From Archangium sp. (GTDB lineage: Bacteria > Myxococcota > Myxococcia > Myxococcales > Myxococcaceae): a DNA stretch of 56,631 nucleotides. Shown here in pieces: positions 1-8,800 of the stretch. Below the pieces are notes generated by a model, which saw only the letters and a list, made by a program, of their open reading frames with translations, had not been told where the DNA came from and did not search any database. Where the stretch lies: positions 1-56,631 of the forward strand of contig JAUXRX010000058.1 of assembly GCA_030681645.1 (NCBI GenBank), read 5' to 3'. Numbering within the stretch: position 1 is the first letter of the stretch; the number at the start of each line of letters is the position of its first letter. Both the position numbers and the translations under genes were made by a program.

Positions 1-1
1 C

Positions 2-292
2 CCCCAGGGCGTCGTCACCATGTCGCGCCACTGGGAGTACGCGTACCAGGACGGCAACGTGCCTTCCTTCATCGCTGACGTCGACGGCGAGTACGACATC
101 CAGCTGCAGGCCAGGCTGGCCTTCGCTGACCGCGCGTACCCTGAGAACCGAGACTCCACCTCGTCGCTCAAGCTCAACGCGTCGCCTGATGGCAAGCCCG
201 GCGCCGCCGCCTGCAGCGCCATCCCGATGGACGCGTCGCTCGCCGCCCTCGGCCTGGGCCTGCTCGCCCTGGCTCGCCGCCGCCGCAGCTGA
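2..292 (+). CDS. C-terminal part of a surface protein with a MYXO-CTERM-like tail (partial)
   Basis: The frame is open to the left edge of the window, so only the last ~96 residues are visible; the ATG at 20 is probably internal. The visible part looks like the end of a beta-sandwich (PKD or Ig-like) domain with alternating hydrophobic and polar residues. It ends in a Cys-Ser, a short hydrophobic helix and a final cluster of four Arg. That layout is the MYXO-CTERM sorting tail of Myxococcota, in which the protein is cut near the Cys and kept at the cell surface. The function of the missing N-terminal part cannot be told. A terminator hairpin follows at 319-350. Confidence 0.7.
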   Translation, partial: PQGVVTMSRHWEYAYQDGNVPSFIADVDGEYDIQLQARLAFADRAYPENRDSTSSLKLNASPDGKPGAAACSAIPMDASLAALGLGLLALARRRRS

Positions 293-318
293 GCGGTAGA
301 CGCAGCTTCGAAGTTCCG

Positions 319-350
319 CCCCGCCGTCTCCTCTGGAGCCGGCGGGGTTT
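319..350 (+). terminator. Rho-independent terminator
   Basis: A perfect 8-bp stem, CCCCGCCG (319-326) with CGGCGGGG (340-347), has a 13-nt loop and is followed by TTTCTATTT. It lies just after the stop codon of the surface-protein gene and before the converging amidohydrolase gene, so it most likely ends the plus-strand transcript. Confidence 0.75.
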
Positions 351-361
351 CTATTTGGTGT

Positions 362-1594
362 TCAGGCCAGGCGCGGAAAGAGCTCGGAGCGGATCATGAA
401 CACCTCGTCCGCCAGCCGCCGCTCGCCGAGGTGCACCGTGCGCTTGGTGACGAAATCGAAGAGCAGCGGGTTGTGCTGGTCGATCTCGTTGAGCAGGCGG
501 CGCTCGTCTTCGGTGATGAAGCCGGCCTTCTCGATGGCGCCGGTCTGCATCAGGGCGTTGATGGCGGGCAGCGGGTAGTCGCTGCCGTTGATCATCCGCC
601 GCTGGAGCTCGGGGTGCTCGAGCAGGTGGCGCAACGGCCTGCCCACGCGGTTGACCTGGGTGATGGCCGAGAGCTCGCCGTAGAGCAGGCCGTCCCACTC
701 CGGCTCGTTCATGAGCCGGAGGAAGAGCTCGAAGTTGTCGACCCAGGGAGCGCCCGCGGGCGCGTCGAGATCGGGGTTCTGGCCCAGCGAGGCGCAGTGC
801 GCGACGATCACCTTGAGGCCCCGCTTGAGCGGCCGCCGCAGGTGGAGCGGGTTGCCCAGGCGCTGCGCGTCTTCCGCGTGCACGGCCTTCTCTTCGCCCG
901 CGTGAGTGATGAGCGGCACCTGCAGGCGCACCATCGCGTCGTAGAACGCGTCGCACCGCTCGCTCGAGGGGTCGATCTCCATCGCGTTGGGCAGCCACTT
1001 CACCGCCACTGCGCCGCCCTCTACCGCCTTCTCCAGCGCCGCGACCGCGTCCGCGCGGTACGGGTGCACCGAAGCGCAGGGCACGAAGAGGTCGGGTGAG
1101 GCTCTCGCCAGCGCCACCACGTAGTCGTTCGGTGTGTAGAACTCGGAGGCCTCGAGCTGCACCTGTCCGCTCGCGTCGTAGACGTGGTCGAACGCGAAGA
1201 GCAGCGCGCGGCCGTGCGGCGACTGGCTCTTGATGAGGGCCGACAGCCGCTCGATGTACTGCTGGTCGGCGCGGCTGAGGTCGTCCACCCCCGAGGCCTG
1301 GAGGTAGATGCTGAACTTCATCGCCTCCATGGGGTTGAAGGCTGACTGGAGCCGCTCGCCCACCTCGCAGCCGGTGCCTCCGCAGCCCAGCCCCACCACG
1401 TGCACGTGCGAGTCGAGCACGCGCTTCGGGTCGAGGCCGGCCCAGGCGCGTTCCATCAGCGCGAGCGCTCCTTTCGAGAGCGGGCCGCTGGGGGCGGCCG
1501 GCCGCGCCACCCGGGTGTGGCCGAAGCGGAAGCTCCCGTAGAGCGCGCCCGCGGCGGCGAGCGCGATGAGCTGTCTGCGGGTGACCCGTGCCAT
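362..1594 (-). CDS. Exported amidohydrolase-family metal-dependent hydrolase
   Basis: A 410-residue protein with an N-terminal twin-Arg-like signal (RRQLIALAAAGALYG, about residues 6-20), suggesting Tat export. The mature part has the order of metal ligands expected of an amidohydrolase TIM barrel: HVH at 63-65, VKW at 199-201, THAG with H231, AHC with H266, and a GSDYP motif with D339. This matches the amidohydrolase-2 type (PF04909), whose members hydrolyse or decarboxylate small molecules. The substrate cannot be read from sequence. It is divergent from the PHP lipoprotein gene, with only 30 bp between the start codons, so the two probably share a control region. No lipobox is present. Confidence 0.8.
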   Translation of the reverse strand: MARVTRRQLIALAAAGALYGSFRFGHTRVARPAAPSGPLSKGALALMERAWAGLDPKRVLDSHVHVVGLGCGGTGCEVGERLQSAFNPMEAMKFSIYLQASGVDDLSRADQQYIERLSALIKSQSPHGRALLFAFDHVYDASGQVQLEASEFYTPNDYVVALARASPDLFVPCASVHPYRADAVAALEKAVEGGAVAVKWLPNAMEIDPSSERCDAFYDAMVRLQVPLITHAGEEKAVHAEDAQRLGNPLHLRRPLKRGLKVIVAHCASLGQNPDLDAPAGAPWVDNFELFLRLMNEPEWDGLLYGELSAITQVNRVGRPLRHLLEHPELQRRMINGSDYPLPAINALMQTGAIEKAGFITEDERRLLNEIDQHNPLLFDFVTKRTVHLGERRLADEVFMIRSELFPRLA

Positions 1595-1624
1595 CTGGGC
1601 CGGATTCTGTGCTCAGAAGGGCCC

Positions 1625-2995
1625 ATGCGACACGCTCTCTTTCTGGCCCTGGGTCTCCTCGCCTGCGGCAAGCCCGTGGTGCCCCCCGAAGCGCCGGCGG
1701 TCTGGCAGCCGGGCAAGGTGCTGCGGCTCGATCGCGCCCCCAACGCGCGCGGGTACGTCGAGCTGCGCGGGCTGGTGCACGTGCATTCCATCTATTCGCA
1801 CGACGCGTGTGATGGCGCGCCCCATGACGATGCGGGCGTCTACAACCAGAGCTGCCTCGAGGACTTCCGGCGCGGCGTCTGCCAGACGCAAGACGACTTC
1901 TTCTTCCTCACCGACCACGGCGACAGCTTCGCGGACAACGAGTTCCCCGCGGTGCTGCTCTTCGATGCCGCGAGAGGGGACGCGCTGGTCGAGCGGGCGG
2001 GCGGCCCGGTGGCGAACTGGCTGGCGTGCCCCGGCGCGTCACCGGCGTTGATCATGGGAGGCACCGAGACTGAGACGATGCCGGTGGGGCTCGAAGGCCA
2101 CGTCGCTTCGCGCGGGCTCTACAGCAGCAGGGAGGACTCGGCCCTCGACACGTTCCACGCGCAGGGCGGGGTGACGCTGGTGGCGCACACCGAGGACTGG
2201 ACGGTGGCGCAGTTGATGACGATGCACCTGGACGGGTTCGAGATGTTCAACCTGCACCGCAACGCGCTCAAGAACGGCGGCGTCGCGGCCGACCTGCTGC
2301 TCAACTACGTCGACAAGGGCCTGCTCGACGGGCTGATGCACCCCGACCTCTTCCTCGCGGCCTTCAACCTCGACGACGACACGTACATGACGACGTGGGG
2401 CACCGTGCTCGCGCGCGGGAGCAAGCGCGTCACCACCATGGGCAGCGACTGCCACCGCAACACCTTCCCGCAGCTGCTGCAGGACGGTGAGCGCATCGAC
2501 AGCTACCGCCGCATGATGAGCGCGTTCTCGAACCACCTCCTGGTGAAGCCGAAGGCCGACGGCACGTGGGACGACGTCGAGCTCAAGGAAGCGCTCAAGG
2601 GCGGCCGCAACTTCGGCGTGTTCGAGTTCCTCGGCTACGCCGAGGGCTTCGACTTCGTGGCGATGGAAGGCGCGACGCCGAGGGAGATCGGTCAGACCGC
2701 GCTGCTGGCGAACGGAGTCACCCTCAAGGCGGTGATGCCGAAGGTGCGCGAGCTGGATGCCACCGCCGACGCGCCGGCGCTCAAGCTCGTGCTCTTCAGG
2801 GCGCGCGAGGGCGGCTGGGACGAGGTGAGCAGCATCACCGAGGGCACGCTCGAGTTCGCGGTGACGCAGCCGGGCGCCTACCGGGTCGAGGTGCGCATGG
2901 TGCCGAAGCACCTGCGGGCGTTCGCGGGCACGCGGCGCAACTTCTTCACCGCCGAGCGGCCGTGGGTGATGACCAGCGCGCTCTACGTGGAGTGA
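1625..2995 (+). CDS. PHP-domain lipoprotein (predicted phosphoesterase)
   Basis: A 456-residue protein. ATG 1625 is chosen because it begins a lipoprotein signal (lipobox LLAC, C14) and has AGAAGG just upstream; the longer open frame upstream runs into the divergent gene. PHP metal-binding motifs are visible: HVH at 52-54, TDHGD at 96-100, a His in AHTED near 188, MHP near 239, and GSDCHRN at 273-279. PHP proteins are metal-dependent phosphoesterases, and lipoprotein versions are probably periplasmic. The C-terminal ~120 residues look like a beta-rich accessory domain. The kinase fragment starts 6 bp downstream, so the two genes were probably one operon. Substrate unknown. Confidence 0.8.
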   Translation: MRHALFLALGLLACGKPVVPPEAPAVWQPGKVLRLDRAPNARGYVELRGLVHVHSIYSHDACDGAPHDDAGVYNQSCLEDFRRGVCQTQDDFFFLTDHGDSFADNEFPAVLLFDAARGDALVERAGGPVANWLACPGASPALIMGGTETETMPVGLEGHVASRGLYSSREDSALDTFHAQGGVTLVAHTEDWTVAQLMTMHLDGFEMFNLHRNALKNGGVAADLLLNYVDKGLLDGLMHPDLFLAAFNLDDDTYMTTWGTVLARGSKRVTTMGSDCHRNTFPQLLQDGERIDSYRRMMSAFSNHLLVKPKADGTWDDVELKEALKGGRNFGVFEFLGYAEGFDFVAMEGATPREIGQTALLANGVTLKAVMPKVRELDATADAPALKLVLFRAREGGWDEVSSITEGTLEFAVTQPGAYRVEVRMVPKHLRAFAGTRRNFFTAERPWVMTSALYVE

Positions 2996-3001
2996 CTCGC
3001 G

Positions 3002-3183
3002 GTGAGCGACCCCGACGCGACGACGCGGCCAGTCAACCCGGCGGAGGCCGGCCAGGCGCGCACCGTCGAGAGCCCCCACGCGCCGGGTGAGCAGATCGGC
3101 CGCTTCGTGGTGCTGGAAAAGCTCGGCGAGGGCGGCATGGGCACGGTGTACGCCGCGCACGACCCCGTGCTCCATCTCACTCG
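3002..3183 (+). pseudogene. Truncated serine/threonine protein kinase (N-terminal fragment)
   Basis: The GTG start at 3002 opens a frame whose residues 29-60 read as the start of a bacterial Hanks-type kinase: GEQIGRFVVLEKLGEGGMG, then TVYAAHDPVL. This contains the Gly-rich ATP loop (GEGGMG). After DPVL the similarity stops: the expected VALK segment with the catalytic Lys, and everything after it, are missing. The frame runs on into low-complexity DNA and the 23-bp repeats. No kinase remainder appears beyond the ATPase gene, so this is a deletion or replacement rather than a simple insertion. The fragment follows the PHP gene by 6 bp. It is presumably non-functional. Confidence 0.8.
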
Positions 3184-3218
3184 AGGGGAAGCGCTGAGGG
3201 GCAGCAAGCGCCCGCGGC

Positions 3219-3325
3219 GGCAAATACGGCACGCCAGTGGTGGCAAATCCGGCACGGCAGTGGTGGCAAATCCGGCACGCCAGTGGTGGCAAATCCGGCA
3301 CGACAGTGGTGGCAAATCCGGCACT
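3219..3325 (+). repeat. Five direct repeats with exact 23-bp period (iteron-like)
   Basis: Repeat units start at 3219, 3242, 3265, 3288 and 3311. Each begins GGCAAATCCGGCAC (the first copy has A for C after AAAT). Full units end CAGTGGT, and the only variable position between full units lies near base 16. The fifth copy is partial and breaks off at 3325. The period is not a multiple of three and the block precedes the ATPase start codon by 16 bp, so it is not a protein repeat. The likely role is an operator for autoregulation or a recognition site for the ATPase module. Confidence 0.85.
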
Positions 3326-3341
3326 CGTGTAGGGTGCGAGC

Positions 3342-4577
3342 GTGACTGTCAGGCTGCTGCGCCATGCCGAGAAGGCCGTGATTGCCGCGCTTCGAGACAC
3401 CCGAGTGGTGTTGGTGAACGGGGCCCGGCAGGCAGGCAAGAGCACGCTGGTCAAGAAGGTGCTCAAGACGCACGAAGGATCGCGGTGGCGCACGCTGGAC
3501 GACGGCGTCACCCTGGCAGCGGCGCGCGCCGATCCGGCCCGCTTCGTTCAGCACGACGACCTGCTGGCCATTGACGAGATCCAGAGAGCGCCCGAGCTGA
3601 TGTTGGCCATCAAGGCGGCGGTGGATCGAGATGAGCGGCCCGGTGGGTTCCTGCTCACCGGGTCTGCGCGCGTACTCGGCCTCAAGGCGCTGCCCGATTC
3701 CCTGGTGGGCCGGATGGAGACCGTCGAGCTCTGGCCCTTTTCGCAAGGTGAGCTGGAGGCGCGCGTCGATCGCTTCGTCGATACGGTCTTCGACGATGAG
3801 CCCCGCTTTCGGGACGGCACCCTCGCTCGCGACGAGCTGGTCGAGAGGCTCACGCGCGGTGGTTTCCCTGAGGCGACCCGCCGCGACGAGTCGCGGCGAG
3901 CGAAGTTCTTCGAGGCCTATGCGCACGATCTCGTGGAGCGCGACGTCTCGCAGTTGTCCGACGTGCCCCGGCGCGAGGCGCTGCACCACCTGCTGCGTGC
4001 CACCGCGGGGCTTCCCGCCCAGCTGCTCAAGGTCGAGCGTCTCGCGTCTGACGCCGGCGTTCCGGCCCGCAGCGTCGAGCGCTACCTGTCGCTGTTCGAG
4101 GAGGTCTTTCTGATCAAGCGGCTCCCCGCATGGAGCAACCGCGCGACCACGCGCGCGGTGCGAATGCGGAAGCTGCTCTTCGTCGACACCGGCCTGTGCG
4201 CGCACCTGCAGCGGCGCAACCTCAAGCGGCTCCTGCGCGACGACGCGCTGGTGGGTCCGTTGCTCGAGAACTTCGTGCTGAGCGAGCTGGCGAGGCAACT
4301 GGGCTGGTCGACGACCCCGGCGAGCCTGTCGCACTACCGAACGCGTGACGGGGTGGAGGTGGATGGTGTGCTCGAGAGCTCGGACGGCCGGTTGGTCGGG
4401 GTCGAGGTCAAGGCGGCGACCACGGTTCGCGCAGAGGACTTCGCAGGGCTGCGCCATCTCGCTGCCCACGCGGGCGAACGATTCCACCACGGCGTGGTTT
4501 TCTACACGGGCCCGGGCGCGATGCCGTTTGGGGAGCGGATGACGGCGGTCCCCATCGAGGCGTTGTGGCGGAGCTGA
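3342..4577 (+). CDS. AAA ATPase with C-terminal DUF4143 / nuclease-like domain
   Basis: A 411-residue protein of the AAA_14 plus DUF4143 family. Walker A is GARQAGKS (27-34), Walker B is LLAIDEIQ (D78, E79), and sensor-like LLTGSAR sits at 104-110. The C-terminal region has a PD-(D/E)XK-like pattern: E339, D341, then EVK at 355-357. These ATPases are widespread, often strain-specific and of uncertain function; transfer or genome-defence roles have been suggested but not settled. The GTG start at 3342 has no strong Shine-Dalgarno sequence. The gene directly follows the repeat block and the kinase stump, and its stop codon abuts the TolC stop codon with no intervening base. Its placement suggests a horizontally gained unit. 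Confidence 0.85.
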   Translation: MTVRLLRHAEKAVIAALRDTRVVLVNGARQAGKSTLVKKVLKTHEGSRWRTLDDGVTLAAARADPARFVQHDDLLAIDEIQRAPELMLAIKAAVDRDERPGGFLLTGSARVLGLKALPDSLVGRMETVELWPFSQGELEARVDRFVDTVFDDEPRFRDGTLARDELVERLTRGGFPEATRRDESRRAKFFEAYAHDLVERDVSQLSDVPRREALHHLLRATAGLPAQLLKVERLASDAGVPARSVERYLSLFEEVFLIKRLPAWSNRATTRAVRMRKLLFVDTGLCAHLQRRNLKRLLRDDALVGPLLENFVLSELARQLGWSTTPASLSHYRTRDGVEVDGVLESSDGRLVGVEVKAATTVRAEDFAGLRHLAAHAGERFHHGVVFYTGPGAMPFGERMTAVPIEALWRS

Positions 4578-5873
4578 CTATTCCAGCGGCAGCGCGGCGC
4601 TGATGCGCAGTGACGCGCGCGCGGTGGCGAGCTCAGTGCGCGCCTGGATCTGGCTCACCTCGGCGCCGAACACGTCGCGCTCGGCCTGGATGACGTCGAC
4701 CTGGGTCGCCGCGCCCGCCGCGTAGCGATCCTTCGCCACCTGCGTGGCGCGCTGGGCCGCGTCGACCTGGGCCTTCGCCGCGTCGATCTTGATCAACGCC
4801 GCCTGCAGCCGCTGCCAGTCGGTGTTGACCTGGTCTCTGGCCTGCAGCCGCGCGCGATCTCCCGCGAGCAGCGCCGATTGCTCGTTGGCCGCCTGCGCCT
4901 GCATGCCCATGAACGTGGGCACGTCGAGGCGCCAGGTGAGGTTGACGCCGGTGTTGAACGACGAGGCCTGGCCCGCGAAGCCGGTGGCGTTGGTGATGCG
5001 CTCGGTGAACTGCGCCGACACGATGGGCACGATCGCCAACCGGGCCGAGGTGGCGATGCGGCCCGACGCCTGGGCGTCCTTGTCGGCGGCCTGCACCGCG
5101 GGGAGCTGCTCGACCCGCGACTCCAACTCGGCCAGCGCGGCTTCAGGGTGCACGTTGTCTTCGGGCAGGGGCAGCGTCTCGGGCGGCTCCATTCCACTCA
5201 GTGTCCTCAGCGTGCGGCGCGAGGTCGCCACCAGCGACTCCGTGTCGGCCAGCACCTGCCGCGTGCGCGCGGCCTCCGCCTTCGCGCGCAGCAGCTCGAG
5301 CTCGGTCACCGTGCCCACCTTCGCGCGGATGTCCATCAGCTTGAGCTGCTCGACCGCCACGCCCGCCGACTTCTTCGCCGATTCCCGCACCGCCAGCGCC
5401 GCGGCGTAGCCGTAATAGGACGCCACCACCTGGCGGCGCACCAGGTCGCGCGTCACCTGCTCGCGGAGCGCCGCGGCTTCTTCGGAGGCCCCGGCCGCGG
5501 CCATGCGGAACCACCGGCCCGTGTCGATGAGCGGCAGGTCGAAGCGGAAGGTGGCGTCGAGCTGGTCGATCGGGACGATGACCAGGCGCTCCGTGACCGC
5601 CCTGCCGTTCTCGATGACCGGGTTGCCGTCTGCGTCCTTCTTCGGCACGTCGACACCTGCGCCGTACTGGTTGTGCGTCCACCCCGCCGACGCGGAGACC
5701 GAGGGCAACAGCGCCGTCCACGCCTGCCGGTACTCCGCCGCCGCGCGGTTGCGCTGCTCGATCGAGATGCGGCGATCCACGTTCTGCGTGTCGGCCGCGT
5801 CGAGGAACGTCTTCACGTTCTCCGCCTGCGCGCCGAGCGACACCAGCACCAGCCCCAGAATGAAGCGACTCAC
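4578..5873 (-). CDS. TolC-family outer-membrane efflux protein
   Basis: A 431-residue protein, the last gene of the efflux operon. The GTG start at 5873 is set by a GTGA overlap with the RND stop codon and by GGAGG seven bases upstream. A short signal peptide ends near Ala-Gln-Ala. The body is two helical-hairpin repeats rich in Ala, Gln and Glu, with the usual segment near the end of each half (KVGTVTELELLRAKAEA, and AAGAATQVDVIQAERD). This is the outer-membrane-factor pattern. It would form the trimeric exit duct for the RND pump encoded just upstream. Length is normal for the family. Confidence 0.88.
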   Translation of the reverse strand: MSRFILGLVLVSLGAQAENVKTFLDAADTQNVDRRISIEQRNRAAAEYRQAWTALLPSVSASAGWTHNQYGAGVDVPKKDADGNPVIENGRAVTERLVIVPIDQLDATFRFDLPLIDTGRWFRMAAAGASEEAAALREQVTRDLVRRQVVASYYGYAAALAVRESAKKSAGVAVEQLKLMDIRAKVGTVTELELLRAKAEAARTRQVLADTESLVATSRRTLRTLSGMEPPETLPLPEDNVHPEAALAELESRVEQLPAVQAADKDAQASGRIATSARLAIVPIVSAQFTERITNATGFAGQASSFNTGVNLTWRLDVPTFMGMQAQAANEQSALLAGDRARLQARDQVNTDWQRLQAALIKIDAAKAQVDAAQRATQVAKDRYAAGAATQVDVIQAERDVFGAEVSQIQARTELATARASLRISAALPLE

Positions 5874-8800
5874 TTGCTCACCTCCGCACCCGAGACGTCG
5901 TTCTCCGTGGTGGTCTCGGCGACCGGCGCCACGCCGCGCTGCTTGCGCCGGCGCACCGCCAACGAGATGTCGTCGAAGAGCGAATACGCGACCGGCACGG
6001 CCAGCAGCGTCAGCACCAGCGAGAGCGACTGTCCGCCCACCACCACGCCCGCGGTGGCCCGGTTGAAGCCAGACCCGATGCCGCGCGCGGTCACCAGGGG
6101 AATCATGCCGGCCACGAAGGCGGCCGTGGTCATGAGGATGGGGCGGAGCCGGTCCTTGTTCGCCTTGAGGATCGCCGCCAGCCGCGCCGCCTTGCGCACG
6201 GCCTTCTCGACCGTGGGGTAGTTCGCGAAGTTCGCCTTCCGCAGCGCCTTCTCGAGGTGCTCGCGGCCCACCACCGAATCGAGCAGCTCGTGCAGCGCGT
6301 TGCGCCGGCCGGTCTCGGTCTTGTGCTCGTACGCCGAGTCGAGCGCCCGCTCGACCTCGTCGGCGTCCTTCTCGCGCAGGCCGTTGGTGTGATCGATCTG
6401 CAGAATCGCGTTCTTCTTCACCACGCCGAACAACACGAAGATCCCCAGGAAGCTGTACATGTCGAGCGCCTGGTCGAAGATCAGCACCGAGGCGATCGCG
6501 TACGGCAGCGTCAGCGGCAGCGAGATGAGGATCGTCACCGGGTGCAGCCACGACTCGAACTGCGCCGCGAGGATCAGGTACATGAACACGAAGCTCGCCA
6601 GCAGGCCGAAGATGAAGCTCAGGCCCGTCTCGCGCATGAGCTTGGTCTGGCCCTGCGGCTTGACCGTGTAGCCCTTGCCCAGCTTCGGCAGCTCTTCGTC
6701 GAGGATCACCTTCACCGCCTCGCCCACGCCGCCCTCGGACGTCCCCGGGCCCGCGTTGGCCATGAAGGTGACCTGCCGCTCGCGCTGGTAGCGGAGGATC
6801 GCCGAGGGGCTGGAGCCCGTCTTGATCTGCACCACGTCGGCGAGCGTCACCAGGCCGAGCTTGCGGCTGGGCACGGTGATCAGCCGCAGGGCGTCTTCGC
6901 TGCTCCGGTAGTCGGGGGTGGCCCGCAGGCGCACCTCGTATTGTTCGCCGTTCTCCGAGTAGGTCGAGACCTTCTGGCCGGCCACCAGGTATTGCAGCGC
7001 CTGCGCCACGTCGATGATCTGCACCCCGAGGTCGGCCGCGCGCTCCCGATCGACGAACACGCCCAGCTCGGGCTTACCCAGCACCAGGGTCGAGTCGACG
7101 TCGACCGCGCCGGGCACTTCCTTCTTGATGCGCTCGATGATGCGGGGCGTGGCCGCGCTGAGCACGTTCAGGTCGGGCCCGGCCACGATGTACTGCACGC
7201 GCGCCGTCGCCTGGCCGCCGCCGAACTCGTTCACGTCGGCCACCGTGACCTTCAGCTCGGGTGGCAACGCGGGGAGAATCTTCTCGCGCACCACGTTCTT
7301 CAGATCGTTCTGGGAGATGCTGCGGTGATCGGGAGGCACCAGCTTCACGAAGATGCGCGCCAGGTTGGGCGTCTTCGCCGCGTCGTCGCCGATGGTCACC
7401 AGGGTCGCGGTCACCTCGGGCATCTCGCGGATGATGCGGGCCACCCGCTCGCCCACCAGCTCGGTGGCGGGCACCGACCGGCCCTCGGGCAGGCGCACCA
7501 CCACCTCGAACTGCGCGCGGTCGTCGATGGGCAGGAAGCCCTTCTTCGCCTTCTGCGCCATGGGCACCATCGCCACGCACGAGCCGAGCGAGGCGAGCAG
7601 CACGATCCACCTGCGATCCATCACGAAGGCCAGCAGCGAGACGTAGGCGCGCTCGACCGGCCGGTAGAAGACGTCGGTGATCCGCTCCAGCGCCGAGCGG
7701 GAATGGTCGCCCGGGGTCTTCGCCTTGAGCCAGCGCGCGGCGAGGCTGGGGGTGAGCGTGAAGCTGACGAAGAGCGAGACGGCGATCGCGAACGACATGG
7801 TGATGCCGAAGCTGCCCAGGAAGCGCCCGGGAATGCCGGCCACGAAGGCGATGGGCAGGAACACCGCGATGAGCGAGAGCGTGGTGGCCATGACGGCCGT
7901 GCCGATCTCGCGCGTGCCCTCGATGGCGGCGCGCTTCGGGTCCATGCCCTTCTCTTCGACGAAGCGGAAGATGTTCTCGAGCACCACGATGGCGTCGTCG
8001 ATGACGATGCCTACCGCCAGCGCGAGCGCGAGCAGGGTGATGCTGTTGAGCGTGTACCCCTGCAGCTTCATCAGCGCGAAGGTGCCGATGATCGACGTGG
8101 GAATGGCGAGGGCCGCGATGATGGTGCTGCGCAGGTTGCCCAGGAACAGCAGCACGATGATGGCCGCGAAGATGGCGCCGAGAATGAGGTGCTCGGTGAC
8201 CGCCTCGGTGCCGGTGCGCACCACGGCCGAGCCGTCGCGCTGCACCTCGAGCTGGTAGCCGTTGGGCAGTTCCTTCTGCACGTCGACCATGCGGTTCTTG
8301 ATCGCGTCGACGACGGCCACGGTGTTGGTGCCCGACTGCTTGCTCAGCGAGAGCAGCACGGTGCGTTCACCGTTCCACATCGCGCCGGTGTCGGCGTCTT
8401 GCACGCCGTCCACCACGGTGGCCAGCTCGTCGAGGCGAATCGAGCGGCCCGTGGTGTCGCGAATGATGATCGCCCGCAGCTCGTCGACCGACTCGACCCG
8501 GCCGTTGACGCGCAGGGTGTAGTAGTCGCGGCTGGTGTCGACGCGCCCGCCGGGCAGGGTGATGTTCTGCGCGTTGATGGCCGCGCCCACCTCGAGCGGC
8601 GAGATGCCCAGGGCCTTCAACTTCACCGGGTCGACCAGCACGTCGATCTGGCGCTTGCGCCCGCCGATGATCACCGCCTTGCCCACGCCGCTCACCGATT
8701 CCAGGCGGCGGCGCACGATGCGATCGGCGATGTCGGTGACCTCGCGCACCGTCTTCCCCGGCGCGCGCAGGGCGATGAAGATCACCGGCTGCGCGTCGGG

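Noticed and set aside
3219..3325. Possible CRISPR array
   Set aside because: The units are back to back with no spacers, only five copies, and there are no cas genes nearby.
2039..3511. 490-codon minus-strand frame over the PHP gene and repeats
   Set aside because: Antisense to the PHP lipoprotein; its N-terminal part is only the 23-bp repeats read through.
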